IMG/VR virus record: IMGVR_UViG_3300035698_003110 | Coordinates: 1-38,188 of that record | DNA length: 38,188 nt | Source of the DNA: a virus | Direction: 5' to 3' (one strand) | Shown: positions 29,752 through 37,198 of the stretch, in pieces | Layout of the letters: each line of letters begins with the position of its first letter | Position numbering within the stretch: the first letter of the stretch is position 1 | Notes under the pieces: generated by a model | What the model saw: the letters and a program-made list of their open reading frames with translations, nothing else | What the model was told of the DNA's origin: nothing | Databases searched by the model: none | Program-made: the position numbers and the translations under genes

Positions 29752-30486
29752 ATGGCACAAAAAAGAATGTTTAGCAAATCCATTGTAGACACAGATGCTT
29801 TTTTAGAAATGCCACAAACTTCCCAACTGTTATATTTCCACTTAAACTTACAAGCCGACGACGATGGATTTGTTGGTAGCCCAAAAAAAATAATGAGGGG
29901 TGGAGGATTTAAGGAAGATGATCTGAAAGTATTATTAGCAAAAAGATTTCTCCTGTCTTTCGAGAGTGGGGTTGTCGTAATAAAACATTGGAAAATTCAT
30001 AATACTCTTAGACTTGATAGACATACAGCAACAAATTATAAAAAAGAAAAATTAACGCTAAAAACAGGATTAAATAAGGCTTATACTGAAAATGGCAACC
30101 AAGTGGCAACCATTGGTGAACACAGTATAGAAGAGATTAGTATAGATAAGAATAGTAAAGAAGAGAACAGTAAAGAAAAAAAATTGGAATCCTCTTCTGA
30201 ATATTTAAGAAAAGTTCCCGAAGAAGATATTAAAGAATTTGTTTTAAAATTTAATTGTTATGTAAGTGATGTTGTTAGTAAGGCGGAAGATTTAAATGAA
30301 TGGTGTCTGACTAACGGTAAAAGAAAAAGTAATTACAAATCATTTTTAAGATTTGCTTTAAAAAGAGATTTTGGATTGCGACCAGTTGGAAATGAGGCTG
30401 AAAGAAAAAATATCGAAGCCACGCAGAAAAGATATAAAGGATCATCACCCTTTGCAAAAGATTTAACAAAAAAATTTAACGTATAA
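29752..30486 (+). CDS. Phage replication initiator (DnaD/replisome organiser-like)
   Basis: Residues 1-100 carry the phage replication-initiator N-terminal winged helix: FSKSIVDTDAFLEMPQTSQ, LYFHLNLQADDDGFVG and VVVIKHWKIHNTLRLDRH, a conserved set in initiators that bind the phage origin and load the host helicase. A polar linker (about 115-145) leads to a helical C-terminal region with a WCLTNGKRKSNYKSFLRFAL segment. Length 244 is normal. It is the only replication gene recognised, so helicase, primase and polymerase would come from the host. Confidence 0.85.
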   Translation: MAQKRMFSKSIVDTDAFLEMPQTSQLLYFHLNLQADDDGFVGSPKKIMRGGGFKEDDLKVLLAKRFLLSFESGVVVIKHWKIHNTLRLDRHTATNYKKEKLTLKTGLNKAYTENGNQVATIGEHSIEEISIDKNSKEENSKEKKLESSSEYLRKVPEEDIKEFVLKFNCYVSDVVSKAEDLNEWCLTNGKRKSNYKSFLRFALKRDFGLRPVGNEAERKNIEATQKRYKGSSPFAKDLTKKFNV

Positions 30487-30490
30487 TATT

Positions 30491-30679
30491 ATGGAAAACA
30501 TTTTAGATTTCGTTAAGAGGGAAGAACCAAAAGCAAGATCAAAGACAAAAGTTCCTATGATCTGCGAAGAGTGTAGTGCTGAATTTTGGGGAGAGGAATG
30601 GCTATTGAGAGAAAAGGCTGGCGTCACTTGTCCTCGATGTTGGAGATATAAAAAACTAGACGATCAAGAACAAAACTAA
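30491..30679 (+). CDS. Zinc-ribbon protein, 62 aa
   Basis: Contains MICEECSAEF (about 23-32) and VTCPRCWRYK (about 46-55), two C-x2-C knuckles 19 residues apart, forming a typical zinc ribbon. It follows the initiator gene by 4 bp and would be co-transcribed. Similar ribbons are found in primase or transcription factors, but this one lacks other domains. Role unknown. Confidence 0.58.
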   Translation: MENILDFVKREEPKARSKTKVPMICEECSAEFWGEEWLLREKAGVTCPRCWRYKKLDDQEQN

Positions 30680-30688
30680 AATAAATTT

Positions 30689-30880
30689 ATGACGTATGTT
30701 TTTGAAGATAAAGAAACTGGAATTAAACATCTAAGGGCTGACGATTTATCTGTTTGCCTGTGTGGATTATTAGATGGTTGGACTGAACCTGAACAAGAAC
30801 CAGTTAAAGAAAGATATGGAACGACTTGTGTTTCTTGCATTGAAGTTATAAAAGAAATAAAAGCATTAAAACTAAAATAA
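30689..30880 (+). CDS. Cysteine-motif miniprotein, 63 aa
   Basis: Cysteines occur as CLCGLL (C-x-C) and TTCVSCIEVI (C-x2-C), a plausible four-ligand zinc site. The rest is acidic and helical. It lies 9 bp after the previous zinc ribbon gene and 4 bp before the next short frame, all in the initiator operon. No function can be assigned. Confidence 0.5.
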   Translation: MTYVFEDKETGIKHLRADDLSVCLCGLLDGWTEPEQEPVKERYGTTCVSCIEVIKEIKALKLK

Positions 30881-30884
30881 AAAA

Positions 30885-31010
30885 ATGGTGGAAAAATTTT
30901 TAATTAAACTTTGTGATCTATTTACTTATCTAGAAGATCTATCTTGGACTGGGGATATGGAAGTTGAAGAGATGGCTAGAAAAGATGTGGATTTCGATTT
31001 AAAAAGGTAA
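30885..31010 (+). CDS. Acidic miniprotein, 41 aa
   Basis: A 41-residue acidic peptide, MVEKFLIKLCDLFTYLED at the start, with WTGDMEVEEMARKD in the middle. Length is small, but the frame fills the gap between two genes exactly (4 bp before, 7 bp after). No known family. Confidence 0.42.
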   Translation: MVEKFLIKLCDLFTYLEDLSWTGDMEVEEMARKDVDFDLKR

Positions 31011-31017
31011 TAAAAGT

Positions 31018-31467
31018 ATGGAAGAAAAAAAAGCACTATGTCCTCATTGCGGGGCTAAAATGAAAATGTGGAAACACAGTATAACGAGTGGGTTAGTTCA
31101 GAGTCTTATGGTCTTTGCAAAAGCGTTAAAAGAAAAAGGAGTTAATGAAGTGCACTTGCAAAGGGACGCTCAATTAAATAAAAACCAATATAATAATTTC
31201 CAAAAATTAAAATACTTTGGTCTAGTCGCTAAAGTTAAGGACGGTGATGGAAAATTCAAAGCTGGCTATTGGTTATTGACTAGAAATGGATTGGGATTTT
31301 TAAAAGGACAGATAGCAATATCAAGATTTGTTAAAACTTTTAGAAATATAATACAGGAAAGATCAGAGGAAACGGTCGTTATCTCCGATGTTTACAACGA
31401 AAGAATGGAACTGGTTTTTTTCCAAGACGAATTTAATTACGAGATTTATCAAAGTAAATTATTATAA
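31018..31467 (+). CDS. Zinc-ribbon plus winged-helix-like protein, 149 aa
   Basis: The N-terminus has LCPHCGAKMKMW, one C-x2-C half of a zinc site. Residues about 25-90 look like a winged helix: VHLQRDAQLNKNQYNNFQKL (recognition helix) then YWLLTRNGLGFLKG (wing). Such a combination suggests a sequence-specific DNA-binding regulator, perhaps of late or early transcription. This is inferred from pattern, with no named family. One bp before the next gene. Confidence 0.6.
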   Translation: MEEKKALCPHCGAKMKMWKHSITSGLVQSLMVFAKALKEKGVNEVHLQRDAQLNKNQYNNFQKLKYFGLVAKVKDGDGKFKAGYWLLTRNGLGFLKGQIAISRFVKTFRNIIQERSEETVVISDVYNERMELVFFQDEFNYEIYQSKLL

Positions 31468-31468
31468 T

Positions 31469-31633
31469 ATGATAGAAATATACTTCATAAATGAGTTTGC
31501 AATAAAAGATGATCGTGGATCTGACTTCACTTTCATAGAATTATCTGCGGGTAATTGTAAGTGTGGTTGTGAGAAAACCTCTATCTCTTTAATGGTATTG
31601 GGATTTGGAATAACTATAAGATTTAAAATTTAA
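31469..31633 (+). CDS. Small cysteine-motif protein, 54 aa, paralogue of 335-571
   Basis: I choose ATG 31469, one base after the previous stop; a longer upstream start at 31388 would overlap the preceding gene. It encodes IEIYFINEFA at the start, then NCKCGCEKTSISLMVLGFGI at the end. The C-x-C-G-C and L-G-F-G-I-T elements match the protein at 335-571. Function unknown, possibly metal-binding. The two sit at opposite ends of the glycan cassette region. Confidence 0.58.
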   Translation: MIEIYFINEFAIKDDRGSDFTFIELSAGNCKCGCEKTSISLMVLGFGITIRFKI

Positions 31634-31635
31634 TT

Positions 31636-31863
31636 ATGAGCGAACAAAAAAGATACTCCATCGACGAAATGGCAGAAATTTCAGATGAGGCTTGGGATAA
31701 AATGATTAAGGAAGTTAAGAGCGTTAGGGAAGAGCAAAACAAAAAAAGAATAAAGGAGAAAGTTCTTGGTCTTATGGACGACGATAGAATTTACGATCTA
31801 GGGGGAGATATTTCACCAGCTCAATTAGAGCCTATTTTAGAAGAACTAATTAAAAATTTATAA
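31636..31863 (+). CDS. Hypothetical acidic protein, 75 aa
   Basis: A small helical, acidic protein (MAEISDEAWDKMIKEVKSV) in the initiator operon, 2 bp after the preceding gene and 2 bp before the nuclease gene. No motif or family. Coupling with the nuclease is likely by spacing alone. Confidence 0.5.
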   Translation: MSEQKRYSIDEMAEISDEAWDKMIKEVKSVREEQNKKRIKEKVLGLMDDDRIYDLGGDISPAQLEPILEELIKNL

Positions 31864-31865
31864 TT

Positions 31866-32504
31866 ATGCAATTCAATTCAAATGTTGGACTTAAAAAGAA
31901 ATGTAAAATTTGTGGGAGTGAGTATATCAAAACTTCAATTTCAAGATATTGCAGTCCGAAGTGTATGGCGGAAAATTCTGAAAAAAAGAAACCTACCTTT
32001 AAAGAACTCGCCAAAAAGAAAAAGCAACAAGAAACACTAAGAGCATTGTCGGGAGGCAAGCTTGGATCAGTTCCAAAGAATCAAGTTGTTAGTGAGGGGC
32101 TAGGAGAATTCGGAAACAATGGACAATTCCAAAACGTCCAGCGAGGGCATTATGATATTAACGGAATGACGATGTATTTCCGAAGTAAGTGGGAGGCAAA
32201 CTACGCTCTCTATTTAAATTTCCTGATCGACAATAAAAAAATTAAAGACTGGGACTTTGAACCTGACACTTTTGTTTTTGATGGAATAAGTTTTGGAACA
32301 AGAAAGTATACGCCTGATTTTAAAATCAAGAATAATGACGGATCTATTGAATATCACGAGGTTAAGGGATTTATGGACAGCAAGAGCAAGACGAAATTAA
32401 AAAGAATGAAAAAATATCACCCTGACGTTAAGTTGATTTTGATTGATAGCACGCAGTATAGACTAATCAGCAGAGAGATCGGAAAGCTTTGTAAATTCTA
32501 CTAA
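31866..32504 (+). CDS. Zinc-finger plus PD-(D/E)XK nuclease, 212 aa (DUF1064/resolvase-like)
   Basis: N-terminal CKICGSEY and CSPKCM (C13, C16, C29, C33) form a zinc knuckle. After a basic linker, residues about 100-210 show a PD-(D/E)XK nuclease fold: FRSKWEANYA (catalytic-region Glu about 109), YTPDFKI (Asp about 151) and YHEVKGFMD (Glu about 164, Lys about 166). This is the layout of DUF1064-type phage nucleases, thought to resolve branched DNA or debranch concatemers before packaging. No other Holliday junction resolvase was found, so it likely fills that role. It is the last gene before the 32511 promoter. Confidence 0.78.
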   Translation: MQFNSNVGLKKKCKICGSEYIKTSISRYCSPKCMAENSEKKKPTFKELAKKKKQQETLRALSGGKLGSVPKNQVVSEGLGEFGNNGQFQNVQRGHYDINGMTMYFRSKWEANYALYLNFLIDNKKIKDWDFEPDTFVFDGISFGTRKYTPDFKIKNNDGSIEYHEVKGFMDSKSKTKLKRMKKYHPDVKLILIDSTQYRLISREIGKLCKFY

Positions 32505-32510
32505 TAAAGC

Positions 32511-32539
32511 TTGACAAATTAACTACTAACTGATAGAAT
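32511..32539 (+). promoter_or_regulatory. Sigma-70 promoter with extended -10, upstream of the glycan cassette
   Basis: Perfect -35 TTGACA (32511-32516), 17-bp spacer and -10 TAGAAT (32534-32539), with TGA just upstream. Predicted start near 32546. As at 11651, the transcript meets an intrinsic terminator within about 75 nt, before reaching the genes downstream. Confidence 0.83.
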
Positions 32540-32569
32540 TACTGTATATGAAATATTTTATAAATAAAT

Positions 32570-32585
32570 TAAAACCTAGGTTTTA
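32570..32585. promoter_or_regulatory. 16-bp perfect palindrome in the attenuated leader
   Basis: TAAAACCTAGGTTTTA is perfectly self-complementary. It lies about 24-39 nt after the predicted transcription start and 1 bp before the terminator stem. A dimeric protein could bind it as a roadblock operator, or the RNA could fold as an anti-terminator stem. No other copy of it was noticed in the window. Confidence 0.55.
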
Positions 32586-32586
32586 G

Positions 32587-32621
32587 CCACTCTATATCCA
32601 AGTAGTCGGAGAGTGGTTTTT
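32587..32621 (+). terminator. Intrinsic terminator (attenuator) before the glycan cassette
   Basis: CCACTCT (32587-32593) pairs with AGAGTGG (32610-32616), followed by TTTTT (32617-32621). The stem closes a 16-nt loop. Together with the promoter at 32511 it yields a transcript of about 76 nt unless read-through occurs. Downstream gene ATG lies at 32723. Confidence 0.78.
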
Positions 32622-32653
32622 GTTTAAATAGTTTATTCTCACTCTTGATAAAG

Positions 32654-32695
32654 CACCCAGCTCCATTGATGTAAAAGTTGATGGGGACAAGGGTG
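32654..32695 (+). promoter_or_regulatory. Second hairpin in the 218-bp leader before 32723
   Basis: CACCC (32654-32658) pairs with GGGTG (32691-32695) and CTCCAT (32661-32666) with ATGGGG (32681-32686, one G-U). This forms a bulged stem between the attenuator and the first gene. The rest of the 32505-32722 gap is AT-rich spacer with no gene that I can support. The hairpin could shield or present the leader for a regulator. Confidence 0.5.
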
Positions 32696-32722
32696 AAAGT
32701 AAATTATATCTAATAAAAACAA

Positions 32723-33046
32723 ATGATTAACCCAAGAAAAATTTTAGTTAAGTTAAGTTTGTTAAGAGAAAAATATAGGATCATTACTTTGATCGAAATG
32801 GAAAGTGATTTCTTGCACGATAAATATGGTGCTCTAATCGCCGAAGATCTAGAAGTATTACAAGATGAGCTAAAGGAAGTAAACTCTGTTAAGAATCCAA
32901 CATCAGATATTAACAAAAAGAAATTTACTATTCAAAATAGAATTCAAGCAGTTAAGCTTTATCAAAATATGGCAAAGGAAGCAAAGGAAAGTTTGACAGA
33001 TCAAGGCTTGCTTATCGAATCTATGAAAAGGAATCTTTTTAAATAG
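32723..33046 (+). CDS. Coiled-coil protein, 107 aa
   Basis: First gene behind the attenuated promoter. The sequence is largely helical and charged, with heptad-like segments such as EDLEVLQDELKEVNSV and QNRIQAVKLYQNMAKEA, so a coiled coil or helical bundle is likely. No cysteines or spans. It precedes the first glycosyltransferase by 22 bp. It may be a separate phage assembly or regulatory protein; no family is recognised. Confidence 0.55.
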   Translation: MINPRKILVKLSLLREKYRIITLIEMESDFLHDKYGALIAEDLEVLQDELKEVNSVKNPTSDINKKKFTIQNRIQAVKLYQNMAKEAKESLTDQGLLIESMKRNLFK

Positions 33047-33068
33047 GAGAGGATTTAAAAACAAAAGA

Positions 33069-34025
33069 ATGAAAATAAAAGTGCCAAGTTTAGAGAGTCT
33101 AAGCAATTCGGGCGGTGGCTATACATTCATTAGAAACTTAGAAAAAGGTATTAGCCAGTTTGGACACGAATTAGTGTCGGAGGGGGATTATGATATTTTT
33201 TTAATAGCAGGTGCTACTTTATGTTCTCACGAAGAATTCGATGAGGCAAAGAAGATGGGAAAACCCATCATTTTAAGGGTGGACGGAGTTTTAGAAGACA
33301 AGATGAATCGAAATACAGGAATGTCTAGATTAAAGAAATTTTCTAAAGAAGCTACTATTGTAGTTTTTCAAACGCATTGGGTTAAGCGAACAATGGAGGC
33401 ATATTGCGGACAAGGAATGGTTATTAAAAATGGAGTTGATCTGTCTATATTTAAACCGAGAGAGGAAAAGAAGAATTGGGATCGGCTTAGAGTTTTCTAT
33501 GCACGACACTCTCGGGCAGAGCGGAAAAGATTTGATGAGGTGGTTTGGTTTTGGAGAGAATATAATATAAATCGTCACCACGATACTTTAGTTCTAGCTG
33601 GAAAATTTGGAAAAGAAAATCTAGATGTGAATAATCCTTTTGAATTTCACGCTGACGAAAAATTTGAATACAAAGGTAATATAGAAAGTCCACAAGAACT
33701 CGCAGATATTATGAAAAATTGTGATATCGCATTCTTGCCGTATTTCGCCGAGCCTTGCTCTAATTTAATTCTAGAAGCCCAAGCTTGCGGATTGCCTGTT
33801 TTGTTTTCTCCTCACGGTGGATCTAAAGAGATCGTTGTTAATGGTAGAGTTATTGATTGGGCAAACGAAGAACCGATACAGATGGTTGATAAAGCTATCG
33901 CTAGTTCAAAAGCAAACAAAGCAAATTTTAGGCAAGAGCTGGAAGATGAATTTAGTTTGGAAACAATGTGTGAACAATATAACGGTTTATTTTTAACATT
34001 AGTAGATACAGAAATTCAAGGTTAA
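33069..34025 (+). CDS. Glycosyltransferase family 4-like protein
   Basis: A 318-residue GT-B enzyme. The N-terminal acceptor domain opens with KIKVPSLESLSNSGGGYTFI, where the Gly-rich turn after the first strand is typical. The linker VIKNGVDLSIFKP (about 118-130) matches the N-G-V-D-x-x-x-F signature. The C-terminal donor domain has FLPYFAEPCSNLILEAQACG (about 224-243), containing the E-x7-E motif (Glu about 231 and 238) of GT4 enzymes, then LPVLFSPHGG. It would transfer a sugar, retaining configuration, to an unknown acceptor. The stop lies inside a structured RNA element. Confidence 0.88.
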   Translation: MKIKVPSLESLSNSGGGYTFIRNLEKGISQFGHELVSEGDYDIFLIAGATLCSHEEFDEAKKMGKPIILRVDGVLEDKMNRNTGMSRLKKFSKEATIVVFQTHWVKRTMEAYCGQGMVIKNGVDLSIFKPREEKKNWDRLRVFYARHSRAERKRFDEVVWFWREYNINRHHDTLVLAGKFGKENLDVNNPFEFHADEKFEYKGNIESPQELADIMKNCDIAFLPYFAEPCSNLILEAQACGLPVLFSPHGGSKEIVVNGRVIDWANEEPIQMVDKAIASSKANKANFRQELEDEFSLETMCEQYNGLFLTLVDTEIQG

Positions 34026-34117
34026 TGTCGTCGGGCAAGTCCGTTAGGGTTTACTCGATCCTAGCTTTAGTAGGTTTAGTGCTATCCCTACGTTAAAGCC
34101 TTTCCTGACGGCATTAA
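34022..34117 (+). ncRNA. Rod-shaped structured RNA (96 nt) between two glycosyltransferase genes
   Basis: The outer helix TTAATGTCGTCGGG (34022-34035) pairs along 14 bp with CCTGACGGCATTAA (34104-34117), with two G-U pairs. Inside, CG plus TAGGG (34042-34049) pairs with CCCTACG (34086-34092), and ACT/AGT and CCTA/TAGG stems (34053-34063 with 34071-34080) close a 7-nt loop. It starts in the stop codon of the gene upstream. Only a weak T4 follows. I recognise no known RNA family. The element is either a terminator-like processing signal or an RNA regulator. Confidence 0.6.
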
Positions 34118-34134
34118 CTTTTAATTAAGAGTTT

Positions 34135-34248
34135 ATGAAAAACTTTTTAAAAAACTTTCTCTTTAGAAGAGAATACAATTTCATTGAAGTAATCCTTATG
34201 ATTATAGTATATGAGATTTGGGGAGTGATACTTAACATCTTATTTTAA
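34135..34248 (+). CDS. Single-span membrane miniprotein, 37 aa
   Basis: MKNFLKNFLFRREYNFIEV followed by LMIIVYEIWGVILNILF, one membrane span preceded by positive residues. TAA at 34246-34248, 3 bp before the next gene. The short length leaves some doubt. It lies between a structured RNA and the GT4-GT2 fusion and could anchor or accompany the glycosyltransferases. Confidence 0.42.
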   Translation: MKNFLKNFLFRREYNFIEVILMIIVYEIWGVILNILF

Positions 34249-34251
34249 ACT

Positions 34252-35853
34252 ATGAAAATTTTACAGGTGGTTGATATTCCCGACTGGGCAATAGGAAAAC
34301 TAGCAAAAATAAATAGAGATCAAAACGAACACTTAGATATTCGTATTATTGCTATCCACCCAAGAGGACTTAGAAATGAGCCTGAAAAATTTATGGGAAT
34401 ATTTGAGCAAGCCGTTCAGGAGTTTGATCCCGACGTTGTTCATTTTCATTATTGGGATACAGCAAATACTTTATCAAAATCAAAGTTCTGTAATGGCAGA
34501 AAGTTAATGCTGACTCATCATAATCAGAAAAATCTTTTAAGCCACGATTGGAGTAATCTAGATCAACTGATCGTCCATACTCAAACTGCAAAGAAGATCC
34601 TAGAGGGAGCTGGCTATTGGAATGTTGAAGTTATCCAACACGGAATTGATATTAAGGCTCATTGGTATAATGAAAAATACGATCACGATAACCGAACGCT
34701 TGGCTACATTGGTAGGATCGTTCCTTGGAAAGGTCTTAAAGAAATTTTAAAAGCTAGTCGTGAATTAAAAACAGAAACTCTAATAATGGGGCACGTCGAC
34801 AAACCTAAATATTGGGAAGAGTGTCAGGAGTATCAAGACGTGATGGATCTAAGATTTAAAATGCCCGAAGATAAAAAGTTGGAAACTATTTATGAGATGG
34901 GATTTTATGTTGGCAACAGTCGAGATGGATTGGAAGAGGGGACTTTAGGATTTTTGGAAGCTATGTCCTGTGGAATCCCAGTCATTACAACTCCATCAGG
35001 GGAAGCTAAAGATATTATTGTTGACGGAGTGAATGGAATCCTAGTTGATTTTGAAAACTACGATAGCCTAAAGGCAGGAATTGAAAAAGCTTTTTCAATG
35101 ACTCCGCAAGAAAAAGATAAGATGCGACAGAACGCTTGGAACACAGTAAAGAATATGAGCCGAGAGGTAATGGCTAGAAAGTATGAGAGAGTTTATTATA
35201 AGTTGGCTTACGATAAAGATTTGGTAAGCGTTGTTATTCCGACTCACGATAGAAGTAAATCAATCGTAGATATTTTAGAGGGATATAAAAGCCAAACTCA
35301 TAGACCGCTTGAACTTGTAGTCGTTGATGATTTTTCACAAGATTGGGGAGAAACAAGAAAATCTGTCTTGATATTTGCTAAGAAAAATAAATCAGATATC
35401 GCTATTAAATTTCTTCAAACTAAAAACCAAGGCTACGGATTGGCAGAAGCAAGAAACACAGGGATCTTTGAAGCGACTGGACATTATATCGTTTTCTCTG
35501 ACGACAGAATGAAACCGAATGACGACGCGGTAGAATGTTTTGTTGATAGGATTAAGGGTAAAAAAGAAAAATGTGCGGTTTGGGGTGACAAGGGAGCGGG
35601 CAAAAGAGATTTTATAGAAAACTTTTTCATCATTAGAAAGAAAGATATTGTTGACGCTGGAATGTTTAACGAAAGAATAAATCAGTATGGCGGGCAGAGC
35701 CAAGAGATCCGAGAGAGATTGAAGCACCAAGGCTTTAAATTATATTTTGAACCAAGTGCTATGGCTACTCAAATTATTCGTAGCAAGGGAAAGGACGCAA
35801 AGAGATTACCAATATTTATTATGAAAACAAAATTATGGTTGCTGAAAAATTAA
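34252..35853 (+). CDS. Bifunctional glycosyltransferase: GT4 fused to GT2
   Basis: Residues 1-320 form a GT-B enzyme: DVVHFHYWDTAN (about 62), IVHTQTAKKI (about 105), QHGIDIKAHW (about 127), TLGYIGRIVPWKGLKE (about 145), and DGLEEGTLGFLEAMSCGIPV (about 224-243) with the E-x7-E motif of GT4. Residues about 325-533 form a GT-A enzyme of GT2 type: VSVVIPTHDRSKSI, VVDDFSQD and AEARNTGIFEA, then FSDDRMKP, the D-x-D-like metal site. The two active domains in one chain suggest successive sugar additions to one acceptor. It overlaps the next gene by 19 bp. Confidence 0.88.
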   Translation: MKILQVVDIPDWAIGKLAKINRDQNEHLDIRIIAIHPRGLRNEPEKFMGIFEQAVQEFDPDVVHFHYWDTANTLSKSKFCNGRKLMLTHHNQKNLLSHDWSNLDQLIVHTQTAKKILEGAGYWNVEVIQHGIDIKAHWYNEKYDHDNRTLGYIGRIVPWKGLKEILKASRELKTETLIMGHVDKPKYWEECQEYQDVMDLRFKMPEDKKLETIYEMGFYVGNSRDGLEEGTLGFLEAMSCGIPVITTPSGEAKDIIVDGVNGILVDFENYDSLKAGIEKAFSMTPQEKDKMRQNAWNTVKNMSREVMARKYERVYYKLAYDKDLVSVVIPTHDRSKSIVDILEGYKSQTHRPLELVVVDDFSQDWGETRKSVLIFAKKNKSDIAIKFLQTKNQGYGLAEARNTGIFEATGHYIVFSDDRMKPNDDAVECFVDRIKGKKEKCAVWGDKGAGKRDFIENFFIIRKKDIVDAGMFNERINQYGGQSQEIRERLKHQGFKLYFEPSAMATQIIRSKGKDAKRLPIFIMKTKLWLLKN

Positions 35854-36302
35854 AAATTGATTTCGGTGGTGGGGAAGTCCCGCGAATGAAAGACAAGGGC
35901 TATAAGTCCTGTGATATTTTAGAATGTGCAGATTATCCCCGTGTAGATTTTGATAGAAACAGATTGCCATTTTCAGATGATAGCGTAGATGAGGCTTATT
36001 CAAGCCATTGTTTAGAGCATATTGAAAACACTAGATTATTTCTAAACGAATTGCATCGAGTATTAAAGAAAGGAGCGATCATAAGATTTGTCGTTCCCTA
36101 TGGATTGCATCGAGGAAGTTGTAAGCCAGTTCACAAGCAGATGATTTCAGAATGTTGGTTTGATTTTTTAAGGAATCAAAACAGCTATCGAATCTATGGA
36201 TACAAAAGATGGGATATAATTAGTGACAGTTTTGTTTTTAGAAAAGACTCACTAGGTTTAATTTATGAAATGGAAGTCTTGCTGACTCCCGTAAAAGAAT
36301 AG
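35835..36302 (+). CDS. SAM-dependent methyltransferase, short type
   Basis: A 155-residue class I methyltransferase. Motif I appears as KIDFGGGEVPR (residues 6-16), the acidic end of strand 2 as SCDILECAD, motif IV-like YSSHCLEHIENTRLFL and the post-motif KKGAIIRFVVPY. This matches Methyltransf_11-like proteins, which here probably modify a sugar or another small acceptor in the glycan pathway. It is shorter than usual and lacks part of the substrate cap. The start lies in the last codons of the fusion gene. Confidence 0.82.
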   Translation: MVAEKLKIDFGGGEVPRMKDKGYKSCDILECADYPRVDFDRNRLPFSDDSVDEAYSSHCLEHIENTRLFLNELHRVLKKGAIIRFVVPYGLHRGSCKPVHKQMISECWFDFLRNQNSYRIYGYKRWDIISDSFVFRKDSLGLIYEMEVLLTPVKE

Positions 36303-36303
36303 T

Positions 36304-36870
36304 ATGGGATCAATAAGTAGAACTCAATTAGTAGCGATGGTAAAAGAAACCAGCATAGAGGGAAAGACTGTTTTAGATGTTGGAAGTGGTGCGGATAATA
36401 ATTACGCAAGGAATTGGGCTAAAGGAATCCCGCTAGAATATGAAACACTAGATATTAACCCTGACTTCAAGACAACCCATACAGAAGATCTTAACGAGGA
36501 AATAAATTTGGGCAAAAAATTTGATGTGATCTATTGCTTGGAAACTCTAGAGCATATTTGGAATCCCGTGCAGGCTATTGATAATTTGATGATGCACCTT
36601 AAAAAGGGAGGAATGCTTTATATTTCTACCCCATTCATAAACCCGATCCACGACACTCACGACTATTTAAGATTTACTGGCGAGTGGTATGAAAAACTAT
36701 TTGATAGGCATTTTAATACAGATTTAAAGATCACCCCTAGAGTTGCCACTAGAGGAAACCTACAAAAGTTTTATGCAGACGAGGGATTAAGAATGAGCAA
36801 AATTCGAATTGCAAAAGGCGACGGCTACAAGATAGACGACATTGGATATTTTGTCGAAGTAAAAAATTAA
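36304..36870 (+). CDS. SAM-dependent methyltransferase, 188 aa
   Basis: Contains the class I signature GKTVLDVGSGADNNYARNW (motif I, about 19-37), TLDINPDF (end of strand 2), FDVIYCLETLEHIWNPVQA (motif IV region) and KKGGMLYISTPF. Belongs to the Methyltransf_11/23 group, commonly paired with glycosyltransferases in O-antigen or capsule clusters. It follows the first methyltransferase by 1 bp, but the two differ enough to suggest different target positions. Confidence 0.85.
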   Translation: MGSISRTQLVAMVKETSIEGKTVLDVGSGADNNYARNWAKGIPLEYETLDINPDFKTTHTEDLNEEINLGKKFDVIYCLETLEHIWNPVQAIDNLMMHLKKGGMLYISTPFINPIHDTHDYLRFTGEWYEKLFDRHFNTDLKITPRVATRGNLQKFYADEGLRMSKIRIAKGDGYKIDDIGYFVEVKN

Positions 36871-36904
36871 AAACTTTAAATAATAATAAATTAAATTAAA
36901 AAGT

Positions 36905-37198
36905 ATGTGGATATTTGAACTGTTGGGTATTTTATTTGTCTTGATAATTGCTGGTAGCCTAATTGGGGCTACTGTTGAAGCTATCCAAGAAGCTAGAGAA
37001 ATTAAAAGGTGTAAAGCGGAAAGAGAAAAAATTAGAATTTATGGTTTGGAGCAACAACTTAAAAACTCAAACGAAAGATTGGAAACAGCTATCGAGAGTC
37101 TAGATATTCAAAAGAGAATTATCAAAGAGGCTGGAATGGAAGTCAAGGTGACGCACCCAAAAAAACAAAGCTATAAATTAGTTAAAGAAAAAAAATAA
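36905..37198 (+). CDS. Membrane-anchored coiled-coil protein, 97 aa
   Basis: Residues about 3-24 form a span (FELLGILFVLIIAGSLIG), followed by a long helix of heptads (EIKRCKAEREKIRIYGLEQQ and on) to about residue 80. No motif. It sits in an AT-rich spacer after the methyltransferase (34 bp) and its TAA directly precedes the next ATG. A scaffold at the membrane for the glycan enzymes is possible but untested. Confidence 0.5.
   Translation: MWIFELLGILFVLIIAGSLIGATVEAIQEAREIKRCKAEREKIRIYGLEQQLKNSNERLETAIESLDIQKRIIKEAGMEVKVTHPKKQSYKLVKEKK

Noticed and set aside
32548-32586. 12-residue leader peptide (MKYFINKLKPRF) in the attenuated leader
   Set aside because: The ATG would lie about 2 nt from the transcript start with no ribosome site, and there is no run of regulatory codons as in amino-acid attenuators. 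It may be chance.
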